Shown: positions 41,065 to 51,518 of the stretch, in pieces
Position numbering within the stretch: position 1 is the first letter of the stretch
Layout: each line of letters begins with the position of its first letter
DNA from: Tremella fuciformis
Lineage: Eukaryota > Basidiomycota > Tremellomycetes > Tremellales > Tremellaceae
Length of the DNA stretch: 64,000 nucleotides
Assembly: GCA_032768795.1 (NCBI GenBank)
Contig: CP136496.1
Coordinates: 124,001-188,000, forward strand
Direction: 5' to 3'
Notes under the pieces: generated by a model
What the model was told of the DNA's origin: nothing
What the model saw: only the letters and a program-made list of their open reading frames with translations
The model's database searches: none
Program-made: the position numbers and the translations under genes

Positions 41065-42107
41065 AGGCCCTGGCTGCCTCGCCTCTCGTGCTCGTCCGGA
41101 GTGAGCCTAGGGCGAGGAGGGTAGACTCGTCGAGGGGCTGCAGCGGAGTTGAGACTCGACGAGGTTGTCGGGCCAGGTGAGGGTCTGGGGTTCGTCGCCG
41201 CCGCTCCAACCTCTGACGTAACCGCTGTAGATCCGCCGTTGTTGCCGCCCAGGACAGTCTTCTTCTTCTCTCGCCTGTTCTCCGCCTTGTTCTTCTCTGC
41301 CTCCCTTGCTCGCAGACTGTTGTCGAGGCGGACCACAAACGCCTGCAGCTCGGCAAAGGTCTCGAACTCCTTGGGGTGCCTGGCCACCTCGTCCTGAAGC
41401 ACGTCGGAGAGCCCTTCCTTGGCACGAGCCGTTGCTTGCTCGTCGAGCTCCCATGAGAGGACTGACGTGTACTCCCGAATCTTGGCGAAGTATTCGGCTG
41501 CCGATCCCGTCTGCCGCAGCGAGAAGTACTTGCGTCGAGCAGTCCCCTTTGCGTCGGGATCCCCAAAGTTCTCGCGCAGGTAGCGACGAAGCCCAGCGTA
41601 AGTCCGAATTTTCTCGTCGAGGTAGTCGCCAGCCTCGACATGCTCTCCGTTCTCGTTCAAATCGCTGTCTCGCCCTGTCGCCAAGGGCTGAATCGCGTCG
41701 AGCACGAATCCCCTGAGGAACGAGATCACATACATGACCTTGTGCGTGTCGCCAGAGAACTTCGACGGCTGCAGCTTGAAGACCGTCTCGCACTGCATGA
41801 TGAACCGCTCCAAAGCGGCTGGGTCCTTGCCGTTAAACGTGTCAGGCGGGTTCGCCTTCGGCTCGGACGGGTTCCCAACGCCTGGCGAGCCCTGTCGTTG
41901 CTGCGCCTGCTGCTCGACGAGGGCCGCCTGAAGCTGCACGATTTGCGCGAGCAACTGCTGCACAGACGGCTGATCACCCAATGGTTGGGCCATGTTGGTC
42001 GCGGCGGCTCTCAGTCGAGTGTCCACCGGTAGTCGTAGGTTTGTGGGTAGAGCAATGTGCTGATGCTCAGGATCTGTCGACGTGGTTCGTCGAGTCGATG
42101 GTGCCAT
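40965..42107 (-). CDS. gag: Gag capsid/nucleocapsid of the gypsy element
   Basis: 380 aa starting MAPSTRRTTSTDPEHQH. It has a Gln-rich coiled coil (VQQLLAQIVQLQAALVEQQA) and a retrotransposon Gag core (FNGKDPAALERFIMQCETVF; YFAKIREYTSVLSWELDE). The C-terminal CCHC knuckle is CFKCGNAGHLARDC. It forms the virus-like particle and packages the RNA. The start codon lies 39 nt inside the right LTR boundary, immediately after the expected leader. Confidence 0.92.
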   Translation of the reverse strand: MAPSTRRTTSTDPEHQHIALPTNLRLPVDTRLRAAATNMAQPLGDQPSVQQLLAQIVQLQAALVEQQAQQRQGSPGVGNPSEPKANPPDTFNGKDPAALERFIMQCETVFKLQPSKFSGDTHKVMYVISFLRGFVLDAIQPLATGRDSDLNENGEHVEAGDYLDEKIRTYAGLRRYLRENFGDPDAKGTARRKYFSLRQTGSAAEYFAKIREYTSVLSWELDEQATARAKEGLSDVLQDEVARHPKEFETFAELQAFVVRLDNSLRAREAEKNKAENRREKKKTVLGGNNGGSTAVTSEVGAAATNPRPSPGPTTSSSLNSAAAPRRVYPPRPRLTPDEHERRGSQGLCFKCGNAGHLARDCPGSFNPGQRVKQEPQGEA

Positions 42108-42145
42108 GAACTAGTCGTGTGAGAGGTAGTTGCACCGTGGTATAC

Positions 42146-42549
42146 TGTCACGGGGCCAGGCCGGTCGTCGACTGATAGGCCCTCTCACACGTGCTGTCTG
42201 TTGATCTGTCTCTGTCCTCCACGAGAAGGTGTGTCCTACAGCCTCTCGTGCGTCGACAACACGGCTGCGCCGTTACTTTCTATTCATGGGACTCAATACC
42301 ACGGTGCTAAGGACGGTCTACGGGTGAGGACTTGTATATATATCACCCGTGCCCTCCTCTGCACCGCCTTGGGCTTTCTCCTTGAAACACCATCGACGAG
42401 GCTCGAGCTCTAAAGTCGTCGAGGCTACTCGAGCGTCGTCGAGGCTACTCGAGGATCGACGATAGGCTCACGTGTTTGACAGGCGTGCTGGGCTGGAACG
42501 AGGCTCGTAGGCGTGCTTTGGTGATCATGGAGGCGTGGCCGACGTGACA
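42146..42549 (-). repeat. Right (5') LTR, 404 bp
   Basis: Same ends as the left LTR; I count four single-base differences over 404 bp. The LTR directly truncates the phosphatase gene whose coding sequence runs to 42550 on the minus strand. Confidence 0.92.
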
Positions 42550-43536
42550 GGTGCTCAATGGTGTTGAATATAGCTGTCATTGCTCCAGTGTGGGAGGTGA
42601 TAGCAATGATAGAATTTGGGTCTATCATACTAATCTCAGTAATGATGGACGCCAGACGCCAGTCCACTTGTTGATCAGTTTCCCTTATTTCAGTTGACCA
42701 CAGTACCTCTGATTCAGGTATACCCGTCTCTAATTTGGCATTGGCTGACAATTAGATTCAGATAGATTCTGGGCAAAGATGTGCCTACGGTGTCTTGAGA
42801 TGATTGTGGATGTAGGGTACCGCTTTGCAAAGGTGGCAACACCCATCTTCTCACGGCATCGCTCAGAAAACTGGTAGTTATTTCACCATGGTCATCGTGA
42901 CAGCAGACTAGACTCACCACAAGCTGTGCACCAGGAATGCAGCTGTCTTCCTTGATAATCTCTGCAGTCTCAGCAGCTCTATCAAGGATTGAAGTGTACC
43001 AGCTTTCGATAAGAGGCATGCCTGCTTTATGCTGTTCAGCAAGCTTGTCACAAACAGCGTTTGATTGATCTTTTCCCCTATCTGTCAGAGAGGCATCTGG
43101 GCCCTGAGCATCAGCCTGGGGCTTTTCTGAGCTTTAGCAACTCCCCCATATCCAGGGTCCATCACCATTGACTCGTTTGAGTGCACTCCATTGTTCCTTT
43201 GTGTAATGTTGCTGAGCTATATTGTGTATTGCTTCACCATGGCGGAACAGGAAGAGCAGAATAGCACGCTCATCCCCCGCTGCGTGGTTTTGCACCACAA
43301 TATTGCTTGCTTCATCAGCTATTTGACCAGAAGCAAAGTCTAACATACCTTTCAAGTTTGGACCACGCTCTTGAGGAGTCGTCTATGAGGCCTAACCGCT
43401 TCAGACACCTAGATTGCTGTCCCTTGTTCAAGCTTGACCACTCATTGGGAGAGGATTGAGAGAAGACGCCGCTTATCACAGTGATTGTATGTGGTATCAG
43501 GGTTTTACCCCCATACTTGCTAGAAGGAGCGGACAT
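42550..43536 (-). pseudogene. Histidine-phosphatase (phosphoglycerate mutase-like) gene truncated by the gypsy LTR
   Basis: Starts MSAPSSKYGGKTLIPHTITV, parallel to the intact paralog at 47112-48434. It has the catalytic LLFLFRHGEAIHN (Arg-His-Gly-Glu), PDASLTDRGKDQS, MPLIESWYTSILDRAAET, GVATFAKRYP and IIAITSHTGAMTAIF with the second catalytic His, all joined by short introns. The coding sequence runs into the LTR after AIFNTIEH and loses the last ~110 residues seen in the paralog. At the intron after GPWIWG an extra G beside the acceptor (CCCCAG-G-CTGATGCTCAG against CTTCAG-CTGATGATCAG) also breaks the frame. Two independent defects make it a pseudogene; the LTR could instead supply a new 3' end. 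Confidence 0.75.
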
Positions 43537-44006
43537 TCTGTGGCGGTGTGATGCTTTGGATCTTGTCCTATGGGTCTTATGAACCAGCGGTATCTGGCTT
43601 AGTCTGGAGAGGAGAGTACAATGCTTGTTGTCTGGTTTTGATCCACCAAGCATATTTTATAGGTGGGTAAGGGAAGGGGTGTTCGGGACAAGAAATGGCA
43701 CAACATTGGAACCTAGTAAGGAGTTGAGTTTGAGGAAGGGCAAATACCAAGTATGTGATTTGAAATGCATAGTGTGCAAACTGTAAAGCAAAGGAGCAAA
43801 GGTGAGATGACATTCTCAATTCGCATGGTTGAATTTGACGTGCACTATCTGATAAGGTTTTGAGTATTAGAGTTTTGCAGAAAAAATATCAAACTGTCTT
43901 GACACCCAAATATTCAGTTGGGATGTGCACTTGTTGTCTCACACCATAGGGAATTGTAGCGGCACATCATTCCAACATGTGAATGTGGCAATGCAATGCC
44001 ACATGG
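43537..44006. other. Intergenic; promoter of the truncated phosphatase
   Basis: 470 bp, AT-richer than the surrounding genes, with no gene. It ends where the first LTR of the nested stack begins (TGTCATGACCTTGCC). Confidence 0.35.
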
Positions 44007-45273
44007 TGTCATGACCTTGCCATTCCTATCACATTGGTTGCATTATCCTCCTATTTATCTTCTCACATTTGTGTTCTTCATGGCTCTTGCTATGAAGGAA
44101 CATGACAGACACTTGGCCATGTCCAATCAGACATCCAGTATAGCTTAAGGATGCGTAGAAGTGCATCACGCATGATGCCCGTCAGCCGTGGACTGGACAG
44201 GGGATTTACTAGGAGTTTGACGGATTCTGGACAGGTGACAAACACAGTATGGTCAGATACCAGACAGCCCCTTTTATCTATGTAAAACCCTTTCTTCTTG
44301 CAGTTTGTTTGATTTGTCCCAAGGGTCAAAGATAACCATAGCTTGATTACCTTCCCTCCTCCCGGTTTCTGTCATGGGCCTGTCCCCACCAGACCTAGAC
44401 TATACAAATGGAGACAGGGGCAAATAAGGCGGGTTAAGGTGGTACTTACACAGAGGAGGTAAGCCTCAAAGTGCTTGGTGAGTGGACGACAAGTGGTAGC
44501 TTGGAAGGATCCGGCAAGCTACTGGTGGTGATGAAGGAGGTGGGTCTGTGGTGACGTGACGAAAGACTGATAGGGCAAGGAGGGTGCAAGTCAAGACTAC
44601 AAGTCACACTAGAAGAAGGGTGAGGCTATGAGTGAGTTATCAGACTAGAGATATTTTGATCCTTGGGGAAAGGATTCTTCACAGCAGCAGAGGGGGTATA
44701 TATCCCCTTCACTTGTTGACGTTTCTCCTGTCCATCCGTCAGTATCTTCCATCGTTACGAAGGCCCATCGGATCCGATGATATCTCCCCCTCTCCTTCTG
44801 ACATCATAAGAGAGGATGGTTGATGCTGTGGCGAGAGAGCAATGTCCTAGGCTGCTTGTGTTGAGTACATATCTTCATCGTGTTGAGGACCTATCTTCTT
44901 TGTATCAATGATACAATGTTGTCGATTTGATGAACCAAGGTAATTTCCTGACTTGGGATCTGGTGATTCTGAAACATTCTGTCGCTTTCTGTTGCTTCCC
45001 ATGTCTTGCTGGGTCATGACAGTTTCCCACACAGGTTAGAGCTAGCTGTGGGAGCTCATATATTCCTTGCAGCGTTCTTGACATACCCTGTCAAGCTCTT
45101 GTCACTTCTTCACAGACCTTCTCCTCTCAGATAGCTTCCTCTTAATCCTTCCAAGCTATCACTTGCTGTGCAGCTGATCAACACCCAGGACTCATCTCTT
45201 CTTTTGAGTCACTCTTGCTAAATTGTCTTACTTGCCACTGGCTCCATTTGCATACTCTAGGACTGGTGGGGAC
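44007..45273. mobile_element. LTR copy R1 (TGTCATGACC family), interrupted
   Basis: Starts TGTCATGACCTTGCCATTCC and aligns along its length with copy R2 (shared TAGCTTAAGGATGC, GGACAGGTGACA, TGGTCAGATACCAGA, CTTGACATACCCT). It is split by the 652-bp insertion 44370-45021 and ends at GGTGGGGAC, directly followed by R2, so its final ~12 nt are missing. Confidence 0.75.
44370..45021. mobile_element. Solo LTR, 652 bp, with GTTTC target duplication
   Basis: TGTCATGGGCCTGTCC...GCTGGGTCATGACA is bordered by perfect 5-bp duplications GTTTC (44365-44369 and 45022-45026) inside R1. Its first ~60 nt are the reverse complement of the R2 end (GTCTAGGTCTGGTGGGGACA), so it is a related LTR inserted in the opposite orientation. 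Confidence 0.85.
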
Positions 45274-45436
45274 TGTCATGACCTGGCAATTCCTATCACG
45301 TGGGTCGCATTGTTCTCCTGATTATCTGTCACATTCGTCTTCCTCCTGGCTCTTGCTAGGAAGGAAGATGACAGACACTTGACTATGCCCTACCGGACAC
45401 CCGGCATAGCTTAAGGATGCATAGAAGTGCATCATT

Positions 45437-46134
45437 GTCATGACCCAGTCCTGACACCTCAGCTCCCAGTGGCAACCTTCCACAACATTCCTTGACCTTC
45501 CATGGATTTGCCACTCAACCTTCCACCACCTTCCATGATCTTCCATGGCTTGCCACCCATGGAATCTTCCACCACGTTCCGTACGACACAATGTACAATC
45601 CAGGTACAATGGTGTCAGGGTCAAATGACATCATGGGAATGCTGAGTAAGCAAAGCTGTGCTAGGAGAAGAATCTGATTGGTTGATAAATCCCTCATGAC
45701 ATGACATCATTGAGGCATTTATCTGATTGGACAGTTCATATTATTCCATAGTCTTCCATAGCCTTCTATGAGCTGGGTGGCAAACCCAGCTCAGGGGATA
45801 AATACCCCCACCTTGAGGCCCTTCTGACCTCAAGGATCCAATATCTCATTGTTACTCTCATCTCTTTTGCCACCCATCATCAGTCTACCTGATCCTCAAC
45901 TCAGGTCAGCAACCCATCATCGCCGGATACTTTGACTGGCTTGCCCTTCTATAAGCAAGTCCAGGATCCTCAGTCATCGTCCGGAGCTCTCCCACTATTC
46001 CCTTCTTCATCGTCACTGCTTCCAGTTAGCCCTAGTGCTGCTGAAGAGTATCCGCGGCAATCACTTGCCACCAGTCAATCGTCCACCCTTGCTAGCTCAA
46101 TCCTTCTTGGGCAGCAGCTAGCCAGGCCGTAACA
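45437..46134. mobile_element. Solo LTR, 698 bp, with ATCAT target duplication
   Basis: TGTCATGACCCAGTCCTGAC...CTAGCCAGGCCGTAACA with flanking ATCAT at 45432-45436 and 46135-46139. It contains a run of CTTCCATGG/TTCCACCA repeats near 45480-45580. Confidence 0.85.
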
Positions 46135-46536
46135 ATCATGCATGACACCTGTCAGCCATGCACTGGACAGGAGATTTACTAGGAGTTGGATGTTTACTGG
46201 ACAGGTGACAGACATGGTATGGTCAGATACCAGATGACCCCTTTTGTCTATATAAACCCCCCTCTTCTTGCAGTTCGTTTGATTCTTTCCAAGGGTCAAA
46301 AATATCCATAGCTTGATATTGTACCCTCCCTCCTCCCTTTTCATCACACAGCTTACAGCTGGTGGGATCTTATATAGTCCTTGCACTACTCTTGACATAC
46401 CCTATCAAGCTCTCGTCACTTGACCACAGACCTACCAATCTTGGATAGCTTGCCCTCAATCCTTCCAAGCTATCACTTGCCGTCCAACTGATCAACACCC
46501 AGGGCTCATCTCTTCTGGTAAGTCCCCCTTGCTATA

Positions 46537-46948
46537 ACGTCAACCACCCCCTTTTTGGACACCCCCCCATATGGGACGAATCTTTGCCGGCCGCTCACTC
46601 CATGCATGTTGCATCTGAAGACTTGAGACTGAGCATGCATGTACTCTGAAGGGCGCTCTTTCCAGTGATACCAATGAATCATGCATGCATGGCTTGGAAA
46701 AAGCGCAATATCCAAATGATTGAAACCGGCCCAGTGGTCCTTTCTCTGCCATCCCTATGCATTCTTCATGCTCTCAGCATGCTCCTGGTGCTCTTGGATG
46801 TCGTTTTTGAGGCCTGTGAGGTCAAAAGTAGGTGTCATGAATGCAGAAAGGTAGATGTATGATGTTGACATTTTACCGGCCAAATTTCCGTCTTCCTGGC
46901 CGGCGGTGTCCCAAATGGGGGGGTGTCCAAGAAGGGGGTGGTTGACGT
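46537..46948. mobile_element. MITE, 412 bp, with ~41-bp terminal inverted repeats and TA duplication
   Basis: Left arm 46537-46577 (ACGTCAACCACCCCCTTTTT, then GGACACCCCCCCATATGGGA) and right arm 46908-46948 are inverted repeats with only a couple of mismatches. The flanking dinucleotide TA is duplicated (46535-46536 and 46949-46950), as in Tc1/mariner-type insertions. The interior has no transposase. The R1 copy gives the empty site. Confidence 0.87.
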
Positions 46949-47111
46949 TAAAGTCTTATTTGCCCCTGTCTCCATTTGTATAGTCTAGGTCTGGTGGGGA
47001 CAGCCCCGTTACAGGGACAGACCCGTGAAAGGGCCAAATGAGACTTGCGGCTTCAAAAGAGACAATGCATGAAATATTAGAATCAGTTGGTGAAAACAAA
47101 GTACAGAACAA

Positions 47112-48434
47112 TCACACAGAGATCAAGCTTGTAGTATGATCTTCCATTGACATGATCTGGCCAGACGTGCCATCTCCTTCACCAGGATTATAATCGTCCC
47201 ACTGCATGGCATATGGCCAGTCTTCAGGAGTGAGGAAAGGGTCTTCCCTCAAAGACTCATGATCTCTGTTGAAAGTGACTATCCATTCTCTGGGGTGTTT
47301 CCAAGTGAGGGTGTGTGGAATTTTCTCGGGAATGCTTGTAAAAGGGATCCCGGTGATCTCAAGCTGATTGTCAGCATAAGAGTTGTGCATCTATAGCTCT
47401 CACTAGAACAGGGATCACAGCAGCATTCTTCACATCACAGGCTGGGTGCCTTATGCAGCTAAACATTGATTTCATTGACAATTCGTGAGAAGTAATCGCA
47501 ATGAAGGAGTCTGAGGTTTTGCAGATGTCAGAGAGCATGGAGGCATGACGCCAATCCACCTGTTTGCGAGTCTCCTTCTTTGATGTAAACATTGGATCTG
47601 ATTCCGGTGTACCATCCTCTGCCTGGACATTGGCTGGGAATAAGAACCAGATCTATGGCAAGGGGAGACCTCACGATACTTTGATTCAATCTTTGACCTG
47701 GTGTTCCGCTCTGTACAAGTGGCATTACCTGACCATTCACGAAGACGCTCGCAAAGCTAGACATAACTCAATCAAGGCCTTTCATATCTGTGGCATGAAC
47801 TCACCAGAGGCTTTATACCAGGTTTGCGAATCGGTCCAGTGACAATGATTGAAGTTTCTATAGATCGTTCGTGGATTGACGTATATTCAGCGTCAATTTG
47901 AGGCATCCCTTTGTCTCTTAGTGTCTCAAACTTTCTGCGGACAGCCTTGCACTGTGCCCTTCCTTCTGCTGTGAGAGGGGGGTCAGGTCCCTGATCATCA
48001 GCTGAAGTGATCTGAGTCTGTAGCTACTGCCCCATGTCCGCAATCCATCAGTGTACTGCTTTTTACGCTCTCTCCACTCTGAGGTATGTTCTCCATAGAA
48101 ACGTGCAGCTTCATTGTGTGTTGCTTCACCATGTCGGATGAACCAGATCAATTTATAATCCTTGTTTGGCCCTGCTGTATGGCATAAGTGGGCAAGGTGG
48201 CTCATGTGATCAGTTTGGCTTCAAAATCGGCGCTAGGACTCACCTCCCAAGCTTTTCTCCTGCATTGGGGGAGACATCAAGCAGCCCAAATTGCTCTTGA
48301 CACTCAGATTGCTGAGCTGCACTCATCTCTGACCATTTCTCAGACGGAGAGGAGTGAGCAAAGATACCAGTCAGAACAGTAAGTGTGTGTGGGACAAGGG
48401 CCTTGCCCCCATACTTGCTGGAAGGGATAGACAT
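47112..48434 (-). CDS. Phosphoglycerate mutase-like histidine phosphatase
   Basis: Histidine phosphatase superfamily, cytosolic; closest in style to fungal Pmu1-like phosphomutase proteins. The ATG at 48434 gives MSIPSSKYGGKALVPHTLTV; exon 1 runs to 48244. Catalytic motif LIWFIRHGEATHN (Arg-His-Gly-Glu), then PPLTAEGRAQCKAVRRKF, MPQIDAEYTSIHERSIETS and the second His in SFIAITSHELSMKSMFSC. The C-terminal extension ends HTTSLISV after WKHPREWIVTFNRDHE. About six short introns (for example after CTTGG at 48243 and after KYP at the Pro codon) were matched to the same positions in the truncated paralog. Not every junction was checked for frame. Substrate unknown. Confidence 0.8.
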
Positions 48435-49320
48435 TGCTTGATAGTAGTCCAAATTTACAGTGCTGCGAGGTAAGGAGTTCAAACAGGGGAAGACAGAAGG
48501 ACTGAACAGAGTTCTCTGTCTTATATGTCATTGTAGGAGCTAATTCAGATGCTTGTCCATGAGAGGAAGTGGTAGACAGAGCCTAATAAGTTCAAAAGGA
48601 GATGATTCTATATGACGTTGGTAGCAAATATTGGGCATAAATGTGATACAAACTGCCCAACCTACAAATTGCAGAGCATAAGGGGGAGGCCGGCCTGACA
48701 TCCTCAATGTGTCAGTCCCAAAGATGGTAGAATTTTCAGGCAATCTTTGGTGTCACTTGGGGCAGTGCAAAGAGCAGCACGGCAGCGCAGATAGATGTTG
48801 CAAAGGCATGTCAACTGGCTTGAGGAGGTTTGAGATGATTCAATTGCTGCATTTGAGAAATCTCAACATTTGTCCTCCACTTCCTCACACTGTGCATACT
48901 GACAAGCATCCACCGGGGGTTCTAAAGTCGAGTCCACCCAAAGGAAACTTGACGGATTTGGCATCTGATACCTAAAAATGATGTGGCTTTCAGGGATAAA
49001 ATGAGAGGCCATTTGAAGCACCAAGGCAATTGCAATTGAGTGTCATTTGGGATGGAATGATCTGCAAGACAACACATCTGTTGTAGTGGACCGCCCCTCT
49101 GACGCTCTGCCTGTCCCTTACATGACTAGGAGAAAGCCCTACGGCCTCTGCCTTTGCCCCTCAGCTGACATTTGATCCAACATCAACGGACATGCCCACA
49201 AGTGCACCAGACGCCGTATCCAATCCACCATCCTCAGGCCTGAGGCTCAAACCACAGCCTGGCTCACCTTGGAGCCACCAACGATACAACATGACTTTAC
49301 CCAACACACCATCCGATTGG
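48435..49320. other. Intergenic; no gene seen
   Basis: About 890 bp upstream of the phosphatase gene, ending at a retroelement fragment. Only short, unsupported frames. Confidence 0.35.
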
Positions 49321-49480
49321 ACAGTCACGTGATGGAAGGGAGTGACTTGAGGGCACCGAGCGAGGTTGAGACTGTCTCAACCGTCACTGTTCGCGGCCGC
49401 CAACACCGCCGTCGTCACAGTCGTTGTCGCCATCATTGATCGACCACCCACCCACCCACAATCGACTCAGGACCGAGGGG
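49321..49480 (+). mobile_element. Fragment of the 5' end of the DIRS-like element
   Basis: CAGTCACGTGATGG, GTGACTTGAGGGCACCGAGC and CACCGCCGTCGTCAC match 31653-31770 with few changes. The rest of the element is absent; beyond ~49480 the sequence is unrelated. Confidence 0.7.
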
Positions 49481-49676
49481 AAGGATGGAGAGAATTCAGG
49501 AGGTGAGGGAGAGAGAGAGAACTCGGGATGAGAGTTGCGAGGAGAACGGACCTTTTTAGATTGTATCCCAACCCGCCCAGGCAGGCCGGAATGCAATCTT
49601 GCCCCAAACCTGTGCTTCAACGACGAGAGACGAGAAGAGGGGCCCTAGGATCCTCAGCTCTCACGTCTGATCCTGC

Positions 49677-50245
49677 TGTCATGAACGACCAAACTCCGAC
49701 TCTGCTCCGACCTCCGACTCAACTTCAAGTGTTCTTCACTTTGCTCCGACTCCGCATCACTGGGACATCTACCCACGACATCACCGTTCACCCAAGTGTT
49801 CACTTGAACACCGGTCCCATTCACCCAAACAAACCCTAGCCCTTGGACAACATGCCTGCCACGTTCACCTGAACGCAAGCAGCGTTCACCCGACCCCCTT
49901 AAGTCACATGAACACCTTCCAGAAGAAGTGGTATTTGACTGTTCATCCAAACAATCACCCGAACACTTGTGGTGTTCACCTGAACGCCTATTGTATATAT
50001 AAACCCGCAACTTTCTTGTAGATGCCCCAGCGATGGATCAGTTTCACATCTCCCAGTGACTTCCCCTCCAGTCCCAGTCCCTTATCCCAGTCCGATCCCA
50101 TTCGGTCAAGTTTGACCTTGTCAGAGTCAAACCTCCTAGTCCGTGTCCTTGCTCAACGAGCCAGTGACGACTTTGCTGGGTTACAGCCCCATCATTCTTG
50201 CTCCGTTCCCCCTTTGTCACTACCCAAGGGAGCCCCGGCGTGACA
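49677..50245. mobile_element. Solo LTR, 569 bp, with CCTGC target duplication
   Basis: TGTCATGAACGACCAAACTC...AGCCCCGGCGTGACA bordered by CCTGC (49672-49676 and 50246-50250). It contains TATATATAAACCC near 49991 and repeated GTTCACC/GGTGAAC motifs upstream of it, including GTTCACCTGAAC at 49863-49874 and 49974-49985. Confidence 0.88.
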
Positions 50246-51518
50246 CCTGCACCATTTGACAATTGTGCTTCACTCACACCAAAACGGCTGATGTCTGGAC
50301 TTTATGTCACAGACCCTTAAGCCAAGCCCGTTTCCTTCTCATATCTCCCGTAGGATATTTTCCTCTTCTAGTAGATTCTCCTTTCGTACTTCTCAGCAAT
50401 GCCACATTATTGTACGCACACCATACGTACTCCGTGGATTCCTCAGCCTGACTTTCATGTATATCAACCAGGCCTGAGAGAGAGAACCCATCATCACCTC
50501 CTCTTCTCCTATTCCTCTCACTCCCAACTCCCCCACTCCTCTCTACTCCTCTCTCTCCCTCTCAGAGTCTTGGCTCTGCCCTCTACTTTCCTAACTGACT
50601 TACTTATTAGTGTTGCTCTGTGTGACATCAACTATTGCAAAGGGATCCAACACGGCTATCAGTCTTACAGACAGAGGCTGGCATTATTATTTGTAAGGAA
50701 GAAGGTAAACTGTTTCTCTACACAGCTGACCTGAACCTTTACACTCGGCCGACACCAAAATGTGATCTAGGTCCAAGGGGAAGAGCCTTTGACATGAACA
50801 CTGCCATTGTCCCACCTTCCTGCATGACAGCTGCGACAAAGGCTTTCCATATCCTCATCGACGCAGAGCAGGAGCATTGGGAATATGCCTACATGTATGT
50901 GAGTTGTATAGCCCAGCATCATACCCTACAGGTGTGCTCAGTCAAAGCTGACGTGCTGCAACATCATAAAGGGCAAACACGTACATGCTGGTGTACTTTC
51001 TGCCAGCCTCCAAATCCGAGATTGGCCATAACAATGTTGATATCTTCTGTCCAAATCAACACATGAGCTATCCATTTGGCGTTGCCAAGTCATCATCACA
51101 TCCGTCTTGAGACAGGCAACTGAGGCTAGACAAAATCCATTGGGACATGCCACTGCATATAATGGAAGACTTGAGCAGTTAGATACATTTAGCATGGGAT
51201 TACTAGCTGGGGTACGCCAGGGAGAACAGGGCCTTGCCTTCGTTGGTTGGTATTTCGAAACTTCCCTCCTTCCACTGCTGCAAAGCTTCCTGTGGAGCTG
51301 TCAGCGGACGTTTGCCAATCAAAGGCATCAAGGAAATGAACCTTGAAGTAAAATGACTGCGCCGTACTGATTAGCAAGACTGTTCCAGAACGCCTCGTAA
51401 TCTTTGGCCAACCCAGGCGCTTTTCACCAGCAGACATAGTCGTCCGCATAAGAAACCAAGATATGGGCTGTGAAAGAAGCACTGGGGCCATCGGCCCGCC
51501 TGATGGAATTGCGCTTTG
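50246..51518. other. Intergenic; no supported gene
   Basis: 1.27 kb. Frames such as 50635-51066 (plus) show no family features or splice logic. Possibly decayed repeat sequence. Confidence 0.3.

Larger units (their letters stand above)
33967..42549 (-). mobile_element. Complete Ty3/gypsy chromovirus-type LTR retrotransposon, 8583 bp
   Basis: Two 404-bp LTRs (33967-34370 and 42146-42549) that differ at only about four positions, all transitions, indicating recent insertion. Transcription of gag-pol is on the minus strand. The polypurine tract AGAGGGGGGCAGAG adjoins the left (3') LTR (plus-strand 34371-34384). The interior encodes gag (40965-42107), pol (36997-41064) and, on the opposite strand, a spliced extra gene (35056-36856). 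The 5 bp left of the element (CCTGT) and right of it (GGTGC) do not match, so there is no target duplication. The left flank is a DIRS-like RT and the right flank is a phosphatase gene, suggesting recombination between two insertions. Confidence 0.9.
45274..47013. mobile_element. LTR copy R2 (TGTCATGACC family), hosting two insertions
   Basis: TGTCATGACCTGGCAATTCC to GGGGACAGCCCCGTTACA. Removing the solo LTR 45437-46134 and the MITE 46537-46948 leaves about 620 bp that aligns with R1. Confidence 0.75.
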
